A DNA stretch of 64,000 nucleotides from Marininema mesophilum (GCF_900106775.1 NZ_FNNQ01000005.1:124001-188000); one strand, 5' to 3'. Shown: positions 16,951-26,464, numbered from the stretch's first letter. Notes: generated by a model not told the origin, from the letters alone. Made by a program: numbers and translations.

Positions 16951-17190
16951 CAGTTTATGAAATTCCGTCGACAACTCTCGGCGGAATGATCGCTGTACTC
17001 GATCAACAAAGTACAATCGTTCAATTCTGCGAATCGTCTGTTCGGCTTTCTGACCGTCGATATATAGAAAAACATATTTCAGCCGTTTCGATACATAGTG
17101 GATATTGCCCATACGTCCTAAAGAACGAGCAGCCTTGAGATCCTTCACCCATACGGCCAATCCAAGCCGTTCCGCGATGATCATCGACAT
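16930..17190 (-). CDS. ylbG: YlbG family protein (DUF2129)
   Basis: The 86-residue protein matches Bacillus YlbG. The core MGNIHYVSKRLKYVFLYIDG is nearly the family consensus, followed by RLYFVDRVQRSFR. The biochemical role is unknown; the conserved neighbour YlbF is part of the Y-complex that tunes RNA processing and phosphorelay signalling. The order ylbF then ylbG on the same strand is as in Bacillus subtilis, which supports both calls. The two are 103 bases apart. A terminator overlaps its end. Confidence 0.92.
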   Translation of the reverse strand: MSMIIAERLGLAVWVKDLKAARSLGRMGNIHYVSKRLKYVFLYIDGQKAEQTIRRIERLYFVDRVQRSFRRELSTEFHKLNQSPTV

Positions 17191-17293
17191 GGGATCGTGT
17201 CTCCTTTTTTCACATCAGTCATCCGTAAACTACACACACTGAAGTGGTATAATGATAACACGGTTCACACTTGCAAGTAAACCTTTACTAGAA

Positions 17294-17719
17294 TTAACCA
17301 CAACTTTTCCGTCGCTTTTGGTTCGCTTCACGCATCGCTTGAATCTCATCGTTTACAGGCACTTTAATATCTTCTGAGACAGCATTAGCAATGCGTTGAC
17401 TTACTCCATTTAGCAATTGATCCAATATTTCCTCAAGTTCTAGATACTCTTTAATGAGCGGATACTTACGGATCTCTGCCAAATATTCCTTCGCTTCATC
17501 CTTAGCACGATGATAATCTGGATGGAAATGGCCAAACCGTTGAGCCTCTGCAAAGAGTTCTTTTTTCGTTTGAAAACGGTTAATCAGTTTTCTTGCTTCC
17601 TCATCCTCTGCCAATGCACGTTTCAGCTCCAAATAGCGACTTACTTCCTTCGATTCATTGATTCGATCAGCTAAACTATATGCTTCAGACAGCAACTCTG
17701 TCATATCCAACGAATTCAT
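17294..17719 (-). CDS. ylbF: YlbF/YmcA family regulator
   Basis: A 141-residue, fully helical protein of the YlbF/YmcA (Com_YlbF) family. In Bacillus subtilis YlbF forms the Y-complex with YmcA and YaaT. This complex affects competence, biofilm formation, sporulation and RNase Y-dependent mRNA maturation. Recognisable stretches are SKEVSRYLELKRALAEDEEA, LINRFQTKKELFAEAQRFG and the last helix of the core, with a basic tail. GGAGGGATCGTT lies upstream of the ATG. It is followed by ylbG, the usual arrangement. Confidence 0.92.
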   Translation of the reverse strand: MNSLDMTELLSEAYSLADRINESKEVSRYLELKRALAEDEEARKLINRFQTKKELFAEAQRFGHFHPDYHRAKDEAKEYLAEIRKYPLIKEYLELEEILDQLLNGVSQRIANAVSEDIKVPVNDEIQAMREANQKRRKSCG

Positions 17720-17755
17720 AACGATCCCTCCACTTCCATGTTAACACAATTCGTT

Positions 17756-19612
17756 CTATGGAGTTATGCTCTCTTCCCATGGCAAGATAATTTGAACCTG
17801 CTCCATCTCTTCCAGAGAAACAGAAACCTTTTCCCTTTCTGCCGTTTCTTGCCCCTCAACCCTCCATATTCCCTCTTTACGAAACAGACGATGGATTACA
17901 AATTGGTGGGCACGATCCTCTTTGTCAAGCCACTTCACTGTCAGACCCATTTGTATCGACTTTTCTAGCAACTTCCTTAGCGTCGTGGAATGATATCCTC
18001 GTGGTGCAGAGGTCCACAAACGAGGGATCTGCGTTATCCCTGGAACGGCTTCCTCCCATTCAGGAATACGATCCTCTATTCTTTGATCGTTATGGATTTC
18101 GAGAAGAGGTTTATCCTCTATAAACTCCTTATCACCTTTCGTTATCTCCAAGGAAGGAGTCCCTCTAGCTTCCAATCGTTCCCGAACAGCAGGCAAATCA
18201 TTGGTATCCAGTAAAAAATGAGTAGGACCTATTCGATCACCAAGAAGGGACGATAAAATTGGATCTATGAGTAATTCATCAGCTAATACCGAATCACTTA
18301 CTTGAAGAAGAATCTCGTGGCCAATCCGTACCCGAGCGTGTTGCTCTCCCCAAAGGATCAGACTGTGCAGTACATTTTCGGGTAACGGAAAGGTAGACAA
18401 GGTTGTGAGCACCTTTTCCATATCTGCTACCAAGAGTCCCTTTTCCATCCCGCGACGTACTGATGAAACGGTAATTTCATAATGAACAAAGAATTGCTCA
18501 CCACCCATGTAATCCGCAAACTGGGCTAATAATCTTCGCTCACTTCCAGGTGTAAAAACAGGGATCAACACTTCAAAGTCCGGTTTTACATAAGTGGGAA
18601 GCTGGGGAAGTTGCTCGCAAATGGGAGGTGCCCAAGATGACCACTTCCACCAGATTCCTTCATCAACCTCCCCCATCTCCACCCAACCAATTGCCTCCAA
18701 GGGGCGCAGCCATTTGACTTCCCACTCCTCTAGAGTGGATGAAGAATTTGCTATCGCTTTCCACTCGAGCCATGTACTCCGAAGGAGTGTTGGACCTTCT
18801 CCTTGGCGCTCCATCCATCGCCATAAACTATCCCATTCTGGATGAACTTGAAGGAATTGTTGCCGCACAAAAGAAAACATCCCTTGCAGGCGTTTTTCCC
18901 AAGAGAGTTGTAGCCATTTATTTGCCGATGTTTCATTTAATACAATTTGCTCCTCTGTTTTCTCTATCCATCCCTCCTGCTTTGCAAAGGAAAAGAGTAG
19001 AGATAAACGAGGCGATATATCTTCCTTATTCCACGGGGACTCCTCAAGCCCCTCATCCTCTAAATCCAATTCAGCCATCAACTTACGTAGAAAATGTTGT
19101 GGAATTTTCCCTTTTACAGTTAAGGGAAAATTCTCTCGATCCAGCATACACAAAAGATGGAAGGCATCATTCCACACTCCTGATACCGGATCAGTACCCT
19201 CCACAGAAACACCCTCTATTCCGCGAGGGGGGGTAGGTAACCAAACCATTAAACACGCATCACGAATCTCTTTCGGACACCATATCCCACTCTCTCCCCA
19301 TGATCGACGAAAGGTATAAACAAACCCCTTTCTACGGAGAGCAATCCAACCCATACGAGCATGAAGCGGTGATAAGTCCTCCTTCACATGCTCATCCTCT
19401 ACACCAATAAAACGATCCCCTCCAAGAAAGATGACTCGTCTAAGCAAAGTGGCTTCCATATGATGAGTCATGGCAAGCTCCGTTGCGGCATTGATTATAG
19501 TCTCTGCCAAACTCGCTAAATCGTCGCTATTTCCATCCCAGCTATGTTCCTTAGCAATACTTCCTCGAACATGAGGCGATAAGGAAGCTAAGCATGTATG
19601 TAAACTTTCCAT
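17756..19612 (-). CDS. helicase-associated protein translationally coupled to the XPB helicase
   Basis: The 618-residue protein has no helicase motifs but resembles the helicase C-terminal-like (Helicase_C_3 / XPB-Ssl2 associated) proteins found beside bacterial XPB. It is Trp-rich and acidic. The C-terminal part contains VKPDFEVLIPVFTPGSERRLLA, a form of the family hallmark. Its ATG at 19612 overlaps the TGA of the helicase gene (TGATG), with GGGGGAGGG as ribosome site. Such coupling points to a stoichiometric complex. A role in DNA repair is inferred from the helicase; no catalytic residues of its own are evident. Confidence 0.75.
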   Translation of the reverse strand: MESLHTCLASLSPHVRGSIAKEHSWDGNSDDLASLAETIINAATELAMTHHMEATLLRRVIFLGGDRFIGVEDEHVKEDLSPLHARMGWIALRRKGFVYTFRRSWGESGIWCPKEIRDACLMVWLPTPPRGIEGVSVEGTDPVSGVWNDAFHLLCMLDRENFPLTVKGKIPQHFLRKLMAELDLEDEGLEESPWNKEDISPRLSLLFSFAKQEGWIEKTEEQIVLNETSANKWLQLSWEKRLQGMFSFVRQQFLQVHPEWDSLWRWMERQGEGPTLLRSTWLEWKAIANSSSTLEEWEVKWLRPLEAIGWVEMGEVDEGIWWKWSSWAPPICEQLPQLPTYVKPDFEVLIPVFTPGSERRLLAQFADYMGGEQFFVHYEITVSSVRRGMEKGLLVADMEKVLTTLSTFPLPENVLHSLILWGEQHARVRIGHEILLQVSDSVLADELLIDPILSSLLGDRIGPTHFLLDTNDLPAVRERLEARGTPSLEITKGDKEFIEDKPLLEIHNDQRIEDRIPEWEEAVPGITQIPRLWTSAPRGYHSTTLRKLLEKSIQMGLTVKWLDKEDRAHQFVIHRLFRKEGIWRVEGQETAEREKVSVSLEEMEQVQIILPWEESITP

Positions 19613-21282
19613 CAGGCCCTCCCCCACTGTTCTTCCTCAACAATCTGATACGGGTAACCCTGTTCTACTAGAAACCGTTGTCGATGGAGCGCATATTCTT
19701 GATCGATGGTATCCCGACTGACCAGGTTATAAAAATACGCATGGTTCCCTCTGCTCTTTGGTCGCAAAATACGCCCCAACCGTTGGGCTTCTTCTTGTCT
19801 TGAGCCAAAGGCACCTGATATTTGAATGGCAACACTTGCATCAGGTAGGTCAATGGCAAAATTGGCGATTTTGGAGACGACAAGGATAGGGACCTCTCCG
19901 CGTCGAAACGCATCAAAGAGTGCCTCTCGCTTATCCTGATGGGTCTCTCCTGTTAATAAAGGTAATTGTAATCGCGTCGCCAACCCCTTCAACTGTCGCA
20001 AATACTGGCCGATAACCAAGATGCGATCCCCTTGGTGGCGATCAATGATCTTTTGTACAAGCTCCTCCTTCGCAGGGTTTTCTGCGGCAATGCGATATTT
20101 ATGTTTTTTCGCTGCATCCGTGTAGATGATCCGATCCTCCCGAGAAAGTCCTGTCCTAATTTCTGTACAACTAGCCTCTGCCAGCCACCTTCTCTCCTCC
20201 AACTCCTTCCACGGTACTTCGATTCGTTTAGGTCCTATCAAACTAAAAACTTCCCGCTCCCTTCCATCCTCTCTTACCAAGGTGGCAGTTAAACCAAGGC
20301 GTCGTTTTGCTTGTAAATCCGCTGTAGCACGAAATACAGGAGCGGGTAATAGATGAACTTCATCGTAGACGATCAAACCCCAATCTCGCTGATTAAATAA
20401 ATCCATATGGGTAAACTGCCCTGTTGAATCACGATGAGTAAGGATCTGATAAGTAGCTACCGTTATGGGCTTTACCGATTTCTGGTCTCCTGAGTATTCT
20501 CCAATCTCGCTCTCTGTCAGGTCCGTCTTGTCCAATAATTCACGGATCCACTGACGAACAGAGGTAGTATGAGGGGTAAGAATTAATGTGGCCCGCCCGA
20601 TTCGTTCCATCACCCCTAACCCCACGATCGTTTTACCAGCTCCACAAGGGAGAACGACAACTCCATGGCTATTCTGTTCAGTTGTACAATAAGCTTCAAT
20701 CGCTCTCTGCTGATAGTCCCTCAATTGGAAATCATATCCTGAACGGGTTCTTTTCCGAAAATGAAGAGCAAGCGGCTCCCCGTCATTAAATCCCACTTGA
20801 TCCCAAACAGGCCACCCTAAACGAATCAATTCTTCTTTTATCCATCCACGTGTTTCCGCCGCAATATAAAACTGACCATTTTCTATCTGAATCATGTTTT
20901 TCAATTTCTCAGTGTGTATTAGTTCTGTAAAGAATTCCTGTTGATTACACTTCAACAGTAAGCGATCTTCATCTTGCAGCAAGACAATCCGGCCAAAACG
21001 AGAAAAGCTATCCTCTATTCTCTTGCAAAAAGCAACGGATAAAGGAAACTTCCCATTTTCCCGCAGGAAGTGAATCACTTCTTCTACTTTCAAACCCATC
21101 GCCGCCGCATTCCAAAGCGAGAGAGGCGTGATTTGATAAGTATGAATATGCTCTGGGCTTTTGACCAACTCTGCAAACGCAGCCAATCCTTCTCTTACCT
21201 TATGGTAGTCTGGATGATGAACCTCAAGAAGGACCGTCCAATCACTCTGCACGATCAGAGGTCGTTTTGTATCAAATTTCAT
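19612..21282 (-). CDS. XPB/Rad25-type DNA repair helicase
   Basis: The 556-residue protein is a superfamily 2 helicase of the bacterial XPB kind. The Walker A PCGAGKT is near residues 215-221, the DEVH box at 307-310, LTATLVREDGRE contains the RED motif that follows motif III, and QEEAQRLGRILRPK is motif VI. The N-terminal 190 residues contain the damage-recognition-like region. XPB-type enzymes unwind DNA at promoters or lesions, and in bacteria may pair with a nuclease (Bax1 in archaea). No nuclease is adjacent; the coupled partner at 17756 is the likely complex member. Upstream is the divergent lipoprotein gene. Confidence 0.92.
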   Translation of the reverse strand: MKFDTKRPLIVQSDWTVLLEVHHPDYHKVREGLAAFAELVKSPEHIHTYQITPLSLWNAAAMGLKVEEVIHFLRENGKFPLSVAFCKRIEDSFSRFGRIVLLQDEDRLLLKCNQQEFFTELIHTEKLKNMIQIENGQFYIAAETRGWIKEELIRLGWPVWDQVGFNDGEPLALHFRKRTRSGYDFQLRDYQQRAIEAYCTTEQNSHGVVVLPCGAGKTIVGLGVMERIGRATLILTPHTTSVRQWIRELLDKTDLTESEIGEYSGDQKSVKPITVATYQILTHRDSTGQFTHMDLFNQRDWGLIVYDEVHLLPAPVFRATADLQAKRRLGLTATLVREDGREREVFSLIGPKRIEVPWKELEERRWLAEASCTEIRTGLSREDRIIYTDAAKKHKYRIAAENPAKEELVQKIIDRHQGDRILVIGQYLRQLKGLATRLQLPLLTGETHQDKREALFDAFRRGEVPILVVSKIANFAIDLPDASVAIQISGAFGSRQEEAQRLGRILRPKSRGNHAYFYNLVSRDTIDQEYALHRQRFLVEQGYPYQIVEEEQWGRA

Positions 21283-21441
21283 TCGTCCCCAACTCCTTTT
21301 CGGTTAGTTTTCCTAAAAATGCGGGAAAACATAACGAAGAGAACCCTGTCGTAGGCAAATAATAACTTTCGAAAACTTTTTGCAACTTTTAGGTAGGATC
21401 CCCCGTCTGAAAGATAAAGACTCAGACAGGAGGCAATAAGG

Positions 21442-22338
21442 ATGCGAAAACGGAAGGTGATTTCAATGATGTTAGGATGCACATTATTATTTGGTACAAT
21501 GGGTTGTGGGGGTTCTTTCCTATCCCCAGATAATAAAGCGGGTGACTCACCATCAGCAAAAGATGAACGCACCCTTCCTTTTCAACAGGAATCCCTAGAT
21601 AAATTACCTAGTAAAGTAAAAGAGCAGTGGGCAGAAGTGCGCTCCACTAAAGCCGAAGAAGGTATCCAAGCGAAGGTTGAGGATAATGGACGAATCTATC
21701 TCTTCCTAGCCTCAGGTGAGAAGAACACCGGTGGATGGTCAATCAAAGTGAAGGAAGTTACCCAACAAGGTAAAGAGGTCCATGTAAACGCTGAGGAAGT
21801 TCCACCGAAAAAAGATTCAATAAACACCCAAGCCGTCACTTCTCCGTTGACTGTCATTTCGATTAAAACGGATGACGATCTAAAGTACAAAACGCACATT
21901 GAAGAAGTTAAGAGCAAGGACTCTCAAGATGGCAAAGAATCAATGCCCCCCAAAGATGCAGATACACAAGGGAAAATCCTTTCTAAGCAAGTAGAATCGG
22001 GGAAAACCCTTCCAGAAAACGTGAAGGATAAGTTATCCGATATGCGTTCCTCTAAAAAGGGTGGCCATGTGATGGTCAATCACCGTGATCATACTTATTT
22101 GATTATTGGACTTGGGGAGCGCCGTACAAGCGGCTATCGCATCAATATAGAAAATGTGATTGAGAAAGACGGTAAAATTCATGTCTATGCCCAGGAGATC
22201 TCCCCAAATCCCGATGGAATGGTGGCTCAGATGATCACTCACCCTACCCAGGTAATCTCCATCCCTCGTGTAGAAAAGGACAAAGAAATTGAATACCACA
22301 TAAAAAAACAGTCCACTAAGGACCAACCAAACCGTTAA
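21442..22338 (+). CDS. lipoprotein with two PrcB-like domains
   Basis: The 298-residue protein has a lipoprotein signal peptide (MRKRKVISMMLGCTLLFGTM followed by GC; cysteine near residue 22). It should be anchored outside the membrane. Two similar domains follow, about residues 65-150 and 200-288. Each has the pattern G-RTSGYRI / NTGGWSI, a beta hairpin with V-V-A-E, and a Gln/Thr-rich turn before VISI. That is the PrcB_C pattern, a protease-complex subunit domain. A Lys/Asp-rich linker separates the halves. AGGAGG lies eight bases before the ATG. The duplication is internal. The partner protease is not in the window. Confidence 0.75.
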   Translation: MRKRKVISMMLGCTLLFGTMGCGGSFLSPDNKAGDSPSAKDERTLPFQQESLDKLPSKVKEQWAEVRSTKAEEGIQAKVEDNGRIYLFLASGEKNTGGWSIKVKEVTQQGKEVHVNAEEVPPKKDSINTQAVTSPLTVISIKTDDDLKYKTHIEEVKSKDSQDGKESMPPKDADTQGKILSKQVESGKTLPENVKDKLSDMRSSKKGGHVMVNHRDHTYLIIGLGERRTSGYRINIENVIEKDGKIHVYAQEISPNPDGMVAQMITHPTQVISIPRVEKDKEIEYHIKKQSTKDQPNR

Positions 22339-22367
22339 TCCGCTCACCTAGATCGGGTAATATAAAG

Positions 22368-22399
22368 TCCCCCGTAGCTTTAGCTATGGGGGATTATTC
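22368..22399 (+). terminator. terminator of the lipoprotein gene
   Basis: The stem TCCCCCGTAGC / GCTATGGGGGA with a short loop and a T-rich tail lies about 30 bases after the stop. Confidence 0.85.
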
Positions 22400-22421
22400 T
22401 TCACTTAAGATCCGTAGATCT

Positions 22422-22574
22422 CTATGCCAAGTGTCGTCGTTCATCGTCCTTCTCTCTTCGTCGACGCTCATCGGGATCTGTCCCCCGTTCCGGTTGTTCC
22501 GGAGCAGTGGTCAGGGGTTCACGGGGCGTCGTAATCTCAGGCTCACGTCGTGTTGCTCCGTCATCGATCCGCAT
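22422..22574 (-). CDS. small charged Pro-rich protein
   Basis: A 50-residue reading frame opens at ATG 22574 behind AAGGGGTG at seven bases. The product is Pro/Thr-rich in the middle (TTPREPLTTAPEQPERG) and ends in a run of charged residues (DERRRREKDDERRH). No family recognised. It lies just downstream of the Pro/Gly-rich coat-like gene on the same strand and may be cotranscribed with it. The higher GC of this segment and the good ribosome site support coding; no homologue was checked. Confidence 0.5.
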   Translation of the reverse strand: MRIDDGATRREPEITTPREPLTTAPEQPERGTDPDERRRREKDDERRHLA

Positions 22575-22664
22575 CTATCTCACCCCTTCCAGTGCCTTTA
22601 GGCATGTTTAGTCTCCCCACCCCCCTTTATCTCATGCCGGATTTTTTTCGGAAACAACCCTGGA

Positions 22665-23198
22665 TTATTTATGGGACTCGGATGTTTCTGGTACAAAAAA
22701 CCAAGGAGATTCCGGTGACTCTGGTGACTCCCAGAGTGGGTACAATTTTTGAGCAGTGGATTGTTGCTCAGGGTAGTGTGGTGCTGAATCAGTAGGTTGT
22801 GAGTTGGGGCCATATCTGGGGAAAGGTGAGCCTGGCTTTGGATTCATTGGCCAGTAATGTGGAAAACTAGCTCCAGTAATCGGCACTTGTCCCGGATGCC
22901 GTATTGGATGTTGCCCCGTCCATGGACTCCAACCAGGGGTAGATTGCCCTGGTAAAAAGGAGTACGCTTCTGGAAGATAGGGTAACCCTGGCTTTCCTGG
23001 GCCAGGGAAAGGCCACTCGCTTCCTGATGTATCAGACCAACCACCTCCTGGTTGCCCTAGGTAGGGTGAGCCCATCACCCCAGGTTGACTCGGATAAGAC
23101 CAATCACTTTCTGGCTGACCAGGATAAGGTGAGCCCATCCCTGGTGGCCCCGAGAAGAACCAACTACCTCCTGGGAAACTTGGATCATAATAAACCAT
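22665..23198 (-). CDS. Pro/Gly/Trp/Tyr-rich protein, probable spore coat protein
   Basis: This 177-residue low-complexity protein is built of imperfect repeats around MGSPYPGQP, with many Pro, Gly, Ser, Trp and Tyr. No signal peptide or domain is visible. Such composition is typical of coat or crust proteins in spore formers (Tyr cross-linking), but identity to a named coat protein cannot be claimed. GGGGGAATG lies upstream of the ATG. Upstream, at 23230-23238, CATATACTA fits a sigma-K -10 element. A small charged gene follows. Confidence 0.7.
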   Translation of the reverse strand: MVYYDPSFPGGSWFFSGPPGMGSPYPGQPESDWSYPSQPGVMGSPYLGQPGGGWSDTSGSEWPFPGPGKPGLPYLPEAYSFLPGQSTPGWSPWTGQHPIRHPGQVPITGASFPHYWPMNPKPGSPFPRYGPNSQPTDSAPHYPEQQSTAQKLYPLWESPESPESPWFFVPETSESHK

Positions 23199-23229
23199 AG
23201 ATCATTCCCCCCATTCGCTATCCTCTTCT

Positions 23230-23238
23230 TAGTATATG
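23230..23238 (-). promoter_or_regulatory. candidate sigma-K -10 element of the coat-like gene
   Basis: On the minus strand CATATACTA matches CATANNNTA and lies 32 bases before the start codon. The expected AC about 16 bases further up is not present, so the call rests on the -10 alone. Confidence 0.4.
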
Positions 23239-23400
23239 GGTGTTAGATTCATACATTATCTATCCTTTAACATCTTGATGTATCCAATGTTTTTAGCCAT
23301 GTCCTCAAAAGGACTCTCCCCGTGCTTTTTCGTTTCCAAAGCACCTTTGATCTGTTATGATGATGGAGATTTCGATTCCCTACAGAAAGGAGGACACGCG

Positions 23401-24768
23401 ATGACGGATACAGAAGAACAACAACATAAAATCGATCTAGACGCTATCAAATTAGCAGTCCAAAAACGGGATCGGCGATATCTTCGCCCTCTGATCGAGG
23501 AACTACAGCCCTATGATCTTGGACAAATTTTTTTCCAGCTTCGAGGTATTTATCGCCATCATTTTATCCAATTGTTGGATCCAGAAGAGATCGCTGATTT
23601 GCTAGAGGAATTAGAAGCGGATGAGCAACAAGAGGTATTAGGCAACGTTGGTGCTGACAAAACATCCAAGGTACTCAATCGGATGTCTTCTGATGAAGTA
23701 GCTGACCTGATGGGCGAGATGGATGAAACCAACGTACAAACCCTTCTTCGTGGAATGGAACGGGATGAGGCAGATAAAGTTCGAGCACTGCTTCATTATC
23801 CAGATGATACTGCTGGCGGGAAGATGACGCTGGAGTATGTTAGTGTCTATGACTACTACACCGTCGAAGAAACAATTCTTTACTTACGCAGAGAAGCTCC
23901 TACAGCGGAAACGGTTTATTATATTTATGTCATCGATGCCGATGATCGGGTGATTGGTGTTGTCTCGCTCCGTGAACTACTCATCGCCCAACCAGAAACA
24001 CCGATTCCCGACATCATGTACGAACGGATTATCTCTGTACCTGCTGATATGGACCAAGAAGAAGTCGCTAAAATCATGGAACGGTACGACTTCCTTGCTA
24101 TTCCCGTAGTAGACGAAGAAGGACGGCTACTCGGGATTATCACCATCGATGATGTCGTTGACGTCTTAATCGAAGAAGCACAGGAAGATATCGCGAAACT
24201 ATCCGCCGTCGGGCAGACGGAAATGGATGTGCTTACCCATCCTTTTTCTTCTGCGCGACGTCGTATCCCATGGTTGATCCTCCTCCTCTGTATCGGCATG
24301 TTAACCGCCTCCCTCCTCGGCTTTTTTCAAGGAACCATAAAAAAAGTCGCCATATTGGCTACCTTTATGCCCATGATCTCTGGTATGACAGGTAATACAG
24401 GTACACAATCCCTAGCTTTGGTCATCCGTGGACTCTCTACTGGTCAATTGACCCGGGATCGATACTTTCAGATCCTCCGCCAAGAAGGCTTTGTCGGAGT
24501 TATCATTGGGATGGTATGTAGCCTCTTTATTTTCGGTTTGGTCACTTTTTGGGAAGGGGATTGGGTTTTAGGATTGATTGTTGCTGGTTCCCTCCAGATT
24601 ACCTTGATACTCGGAACCCTCGGCGGTACATTGATCCCGATCCTGTTACATCTACTAAAGGTGGATCCAACAATCGCCTCTGGTCCTCTCATCACGACGA
24701 TTAACGACGTCATCGCACTCTCTATCTACTTAGGGCTGGCCACAACATTTATTGAGTACATACAATAG
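23401..24768 (+). CDS. mgtE: magnesium transporter MgtE
   Basis: The 455-residue protein has the MgtE layout. An N-terminal helical domain (residues about 20-135, with LLDPEEIADLLEEL) comes first. Then come two CBS domains (about 135-255) that sense Mg2+, a connecting helix, and five membrane helices with the conserved pore segment MPMISGMTGNTGTQSLAL. It imports Mg2+ through the cytoplasmic membrane, gated by the cytosolic domains. The start at 23401 follows AAAGGAGG by seven bases, so the longer frame from 23236 is not used. I see no M-box leader upstream. A terminator follows. Confidence 0.95.
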   Translation: MTDTEEQQHKIDLDAIKLAVQKRDRRYLRPLIEELQPYDLGQIFFQLRGIYRHHFIQLLDPEEIADLLEELEADEQQEVLGNVGADKTSKVLNRMSSDEVADLMGEMDETNVQTLLRGMERDEADKVRALLHYPDDTAGGKMTLEYVSVYDYYTVEETILYLRREAPTAETVYYIYVIDADDRVIGVVSLRELLIAQPETPIPDIMYERIISVPADMDQEEVAKIMERYDFLAIPVVDEEGRLLGIITIDDVVDVLIEEAQEDIAKLSAVGQTEMDVLTHPFSSARRRIPWLILLLCIGMLTASLLGFFQGTIKKVAILATFMPMISGMTGNTGTQSLALVIRGLSTGQLTRDRYFQILRQEGFVGVIIGMVCSLFIFGLVTFWEGDWVLGLIVAGSLQITLILGTLGGTLIPILLHLLKVDPTIASGPLITTINDVIALSIYLGLATTFIEYIQ

Positions 24769-24796
24769 CCTCTTCTTTTTCCTGGAGAGGTTTTTT
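24769..24796 (+). terminator. terminator of mgtE
   Basis: CCTCT and AGAGG pair across an 12-base loop directly after the stop codon, followed by six T. The stem is short. Confidence 0.55.
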
Positions 24797-24966
24797 GTAT
24801 TGAACGATGAGGGAATAGTAAAAAAGCGTAGGTTATTCTCCTCAGCACTTAACTATACAGTTCATAGGCTTTCTGATAAGCTTGTAAGTATCTGTAATAA
24901 TTTTCGCCTAGTTTCGTGCAGGCTAAGGTGTACGAAGCAAACTGACTTCGGGAGGTCGTTGTTCGC

Positions 24967-26355
24967 TTGGGAAGTATTATCGAGATCGCTTGGAATCTAT
25001 TCCTTGTGCTCTTCCTCGTTTTTCTTAATGGTTTTTTCGTAGCCTCGGAGTTTGCCATCGTCAAGGTGCGTGCGACTCGGATCGCGCAGTTGCGCGAAGA
25101 AGGACATCGTCGTGCCAAAGCGGCTGAAAAACTGATCAATAAAATGGACGTCTATCTCTCTGCTACCCAACTCGGAATTACCCTAGCCTCTCTTGGTTTA
25201 GGTTGGGTGGGGGAGCCAGCCATCGCCCATATGATCGTAGAACCTGCCCTTCAATTAATCTCACCCAAAGTACCTGATTTACTTGTCTCCACTCTTTCCC
25301 TAATCATTGCATTTTTAGTTATTACATTTCTCCATATTGTACTTGGTGAAATGGCTCCTAAATCCTTGGCGATTCGACAAGCTGAGAAAACTACTCTATG
25401 GATAGCGGCACCTTTAGATTGGTTTCACCGGTTTTTCTACCCATTCATTTATGTATTAAACGGTGCTGCTAATAAAGTATTAAAGTGGGCAGGAGTTGAG
25501 CTAAATCCTGAACACTTACAGGGACATACCGAAGAAGAAATCCGCATGTTAATGACCCAAAGTCAAAAAAGTGGACACATTGACGAAACCGAGCTTTCCT
25601 TGTTTGACAATATTTTTGAATTTGCGGATCGGGTTGCTCGTGAAGTTATGGTGCCTCGTGTGGATATGGTTTGCTTATACTTTAACGATTCTCTTGAAGA
25701 AAATCTGAAAACAATTCGGGAAGCACGCCATACCCGTTTTCCCCTTTGTCGTGAAGATAAAGATGACATTGTTGGAATCGTGCATATTCGCCATATCTAT
25801 GAAAAGCTACTCAATGGAGAAACTCCTGTTCTCAAGGAGTTAACTCGCTCTTCCGTCATGGTGCCCGAAACGATGGAACTAAAGGATGTGTTGCGTATTT
25901 TACAACAAAACCGTTCGGAAGTCGCCATCGTCGTCGATGAATATGGCGGTACGGCAGGTCTTGTCACCACGGAAGATATCATCGAAGAAATATTTGGGGA
26001 GATCCAGGATGAATTTGATGATGAACGCCCCTTCTTCCAAAAGCAAGGCAATGAGACCTCTATCGATGCTCGCCTTTTGATCGAGGAAGTAAACGATTAT
26101 TTTGGGTCAACTATTGAAGACCAAGATAATGATACCATCGGGGGTTGGATCTTCTCCCAGTTGAATGAAGTTCCTGAAGTAGGAAACGTCGTTCATTATG
26201 AGCAATTTATCTTTAAAGTACAAGAGATTGAGCAACGAAGCGTTAGCCGACTTTTGGTAAGTCAAGAGTCGACACCCGACTCAACAGAACAAGAAGAAGA
26301 GGCTAGAGAAGAAAGCAATAAAGAAGTGCGCAGGCACTTTCAAAATAACCGATAA
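24967..26355 (+). CDS. CNNM/HlyC family transporter (DUF21-CBS-CorC)
   Basis: A 462-residue protein with a DUF21 membrane domain (about residues 5-190, four helices; FLNGFFVASEFAIVKVR, ATQLGITLASLGLGWVGEPA, HIVLGEMAPKSLAIR). Two CBS domains (about 215-335) and a C-terminal CorC/HlyC domain (about 355-435) follow. Family members are linked to Mg2+ or Co2+ efflux and are often misnamed hemolysins. The TTG start at 24967 has GGGAGGT about ten bases upstream. Located just after mgtE, it may contribute to Mg2+ homeostasis, but with a separate transcript. The last 25 residues are acidic and variable. Confidence 0.9.
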   Translation: MGSIIEIAWNLFLVLFLVFLNGFFVASEFAIVKVRATRIAQLREEGHRRAKAAEKLINKMDVYLSATQLGITLASLGLGWVGEPAIAHMIVEPALQLISPKVPDLLVSTLSLIIAFLVITFLHIVLGEMAPKSLAIRQAEKTTLWIAAPLDWFHRFFYPFIYVLNGAANKVLKWAGVELNPEHLQGHTEEEIRMLMTQSQKSGHIDETELSLFDNIFEFADRVAREVMVPRVDMVCLYFNDSLEENLKTIREARHTRFPLCREDKDDIVGIVHIRHIYEKLLNGETPVLKELTRSSVMVPETMELKDVLRILQQNRSEVAIVVDEYGGTAGLVTTEDIIEEIFGEIQDEFDDERPFFQKQGNETSIDARLLIEEVNDYFGSTIEDQDNDTIGGWIFSQLNEVPEVGNVVHYEQFIFKVQEIEQRSVSRLLVSQESTPDSTEQEEEAREESNKEVRRHFQNNR

Positions 26356-26357
26356 AG

Positions 26358-26400
26358 AAAGCAAAACCGCCTTTTCATCACGGAAAGGCGGTTTTGCTTT
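26358..26400 (+). terminator. terminator of the CNNM-type gene
   Basis: An 18-bp stem (AAAGCAAAACCGCCTTT and complement) with a short loop starts three bases after the stop. T- and A-rich flanks make it usable on both strands. Confidence 0.85.
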
Positions 26401-26464
26401 GCTCTTAAAATGAAGCGGTATGTTCGCTCTAATTCCTTGATCTGTATAACCGCTTTAAGTGTGG

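Noticed and set aside
23236..23400. N-terminal extension of MgtE
   Set aside because: The ATG at 23401 has AAAGGAGG at ideal spacing, and MgtE homologues begin there. The upstream segment reads as non-conserved hydrophobic sequence.
23199..23400. M-box (Mg2+) riboswitch upstream of mgtE
   Set aside because: I looked for the conserved M-box core and terminator and saw neither. The region holds only a coat-gene promoter candidate on the other strand.
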